64,000 bases of DNA, from NCBI RefSeq assembly GCF_024124665.1, contig NZ_JAMXSB010000003.1, positions 310,001 to 374,000 on the forward strand, read 5' to 3'. The translations under genes were made by a program, and so were the position numbers. Shown piece after piece: positions 63,808-64,000 of the stretch. Positions within the stretch are counted from its first letter, which is position 1. Each line of letters opens with the position of its first letter. Origin of the DNA: Pleionea sp. CnH1-48. Lineage in GTDB: Bacteria > Pseudomonadota > Gammaproteobacteria > Enterobacterales > Kangiellaceae. Under the pieces are notes generated by a model. The model had not been told where the DNA came from. It ran no database searches and worked only from the letters and a program-made list of their open reading frames with translations.

Positions 63808-64000
63808 ATGACTAAAAAGCGCCCACAAACGTTAAATACCATTACCGATAACGCCACAGGCTCTCTTCGGTACTTGCTTGATAATATCAACAGAATCAAA
63901 CAGTTGGACAAAACGATAAAGTCATTTTTACCAGACAACCTAACAGAACATTGTCACGTAGTGAACTATCGAGACAGTCGCTTAGTTCTCGGTGCCCATG
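63808..64000 (+). CDS. DUF721 (DciA-like) protein, N-terminal part
   Basis: An open frame starts at ATG 63808 (MTKKRPQTLNTI) and runs off the window end after 64 codons. The segment LDNINRIKQLDKTIKSFLP and the later RLVLGAH match the DUF721/DciA family, whose members act with the replicative helicase where DnaC is missing. It is divergent from the M23 gene. The rest lies outside the window. Confidence 0.72.
   Translation, partial: MTKKRPQTLNTITDNATGSLRYLLDNINRIKQLDKTIKSFLPDNLTEHCHVVNYRDSRLVLGAH

Noticed and set aside
1-64000. CRISPR arrays, tRNA/rRNA genes, transposases, prophage
   Set aside because: No regularly spaced short repeats, cloverleaf-type sequences, rRNA blocks or transposase/integrase genes were recognised on either strand.

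Overview
The window is a gammaproteobacterial chromosome segment. It holds about 56 protein genes plus a fragment at each edge, and no tRNA, rRNA, CRISPR array, transposase or phage gene was seen. Two observations point to the group. The order ampD–nadC–pilA–pilB–pilC–pilD–coaE–zapD–yacG with secA–mutT and aceE–aceF–lpdA matches the conserved gammaproteobacterial region known from E. coli and Pseudomonas. The order ccoNOQP–ccoG–fixH–ccoI … ccoS–SafE-like–fnr is like that of Shewanella. Moderate GC, many exported amidohydrolases and peptidases, and a GlyGly-CTERM protein suggest a marine, amino-acid-consuming aerobe. Kangiellaceae is my best guess, but it is inference only.

Region 1 (2–14.4 kb) is respiration and its oxygen control. 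It holds the end of ccoN, then ccoO, ccoQ and ccoP with a terminator. The assembly genes ccoG, fixH and ccoI follow, and later ccoS with a SafE-like membrane protein that has a His-rich tail. pdxH, an FNR/Anr-type regulator and hemN close the region. A perfect FNR box (TTGAT-N4-ATCAA) lies upstream of hemN, a one-mismatch box upstream of cydAB, and a weaker one upstream of the SafE-like gene. Inserted between ccoI and ccoS are a zinc-ribbon protein, yebG and an unusual protein with two intact CDP-alcohol phosphatidyltransferase domains.

Region 2 (14.4–36.3 kb) is accessory. It contains a polysaccharide deacetylase, a pair of exported amidohydrolases, a small lipoprotein-like gene, a reprolysin-like metalloprotease with tandem repeats and a GlyGly-CTERM tail, and a CIO-type cytochrome bd oxidase. 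It continues with three tandem DUF805 membrane proteins, a Bax-like glucosaminidase, a DPP-IV-type S9 peptidase and an EamA transporter. Two signalling proteins (HDOD–PP2C and TPR–GGDEF) end it.

Region 3 (36.3–46.8 kb) has the pyruvate dehydrogenase genes aceE–aceF–lpdA without a neighbouring pdhR, then ampE, ampD and a DUF1631 protein.

Region 4 (47.1–64 kb) has nadC and the type IV pilus genes pilA, pilB, pilC and pilD. pilA has a clear sigma-54 promoter with upstream TGTCA/TGACA repeats. Between pilA and pilB sits a four-gene insert: a multi-pass GT-C/TPR protein, a GT2 polyprenyl-phosphate-type glycosyltransferase, a SAM methyltransferase and a flippase-like membrane protein. It is a plausible pilin or surface glycosylation cassette and is the best candidate for an undescribed system here. 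The window ends with coaE, zapD, yacG, mutT, secA, an M23 peptidase and the start of a DUF721/DciA-like gene.

A dispersed imperfect-palindrome intergenic element (TACCC…GGGTA ends) occurs at about 9.35, 15.69 and 42.56 kb; the third copy is a short deleted form.
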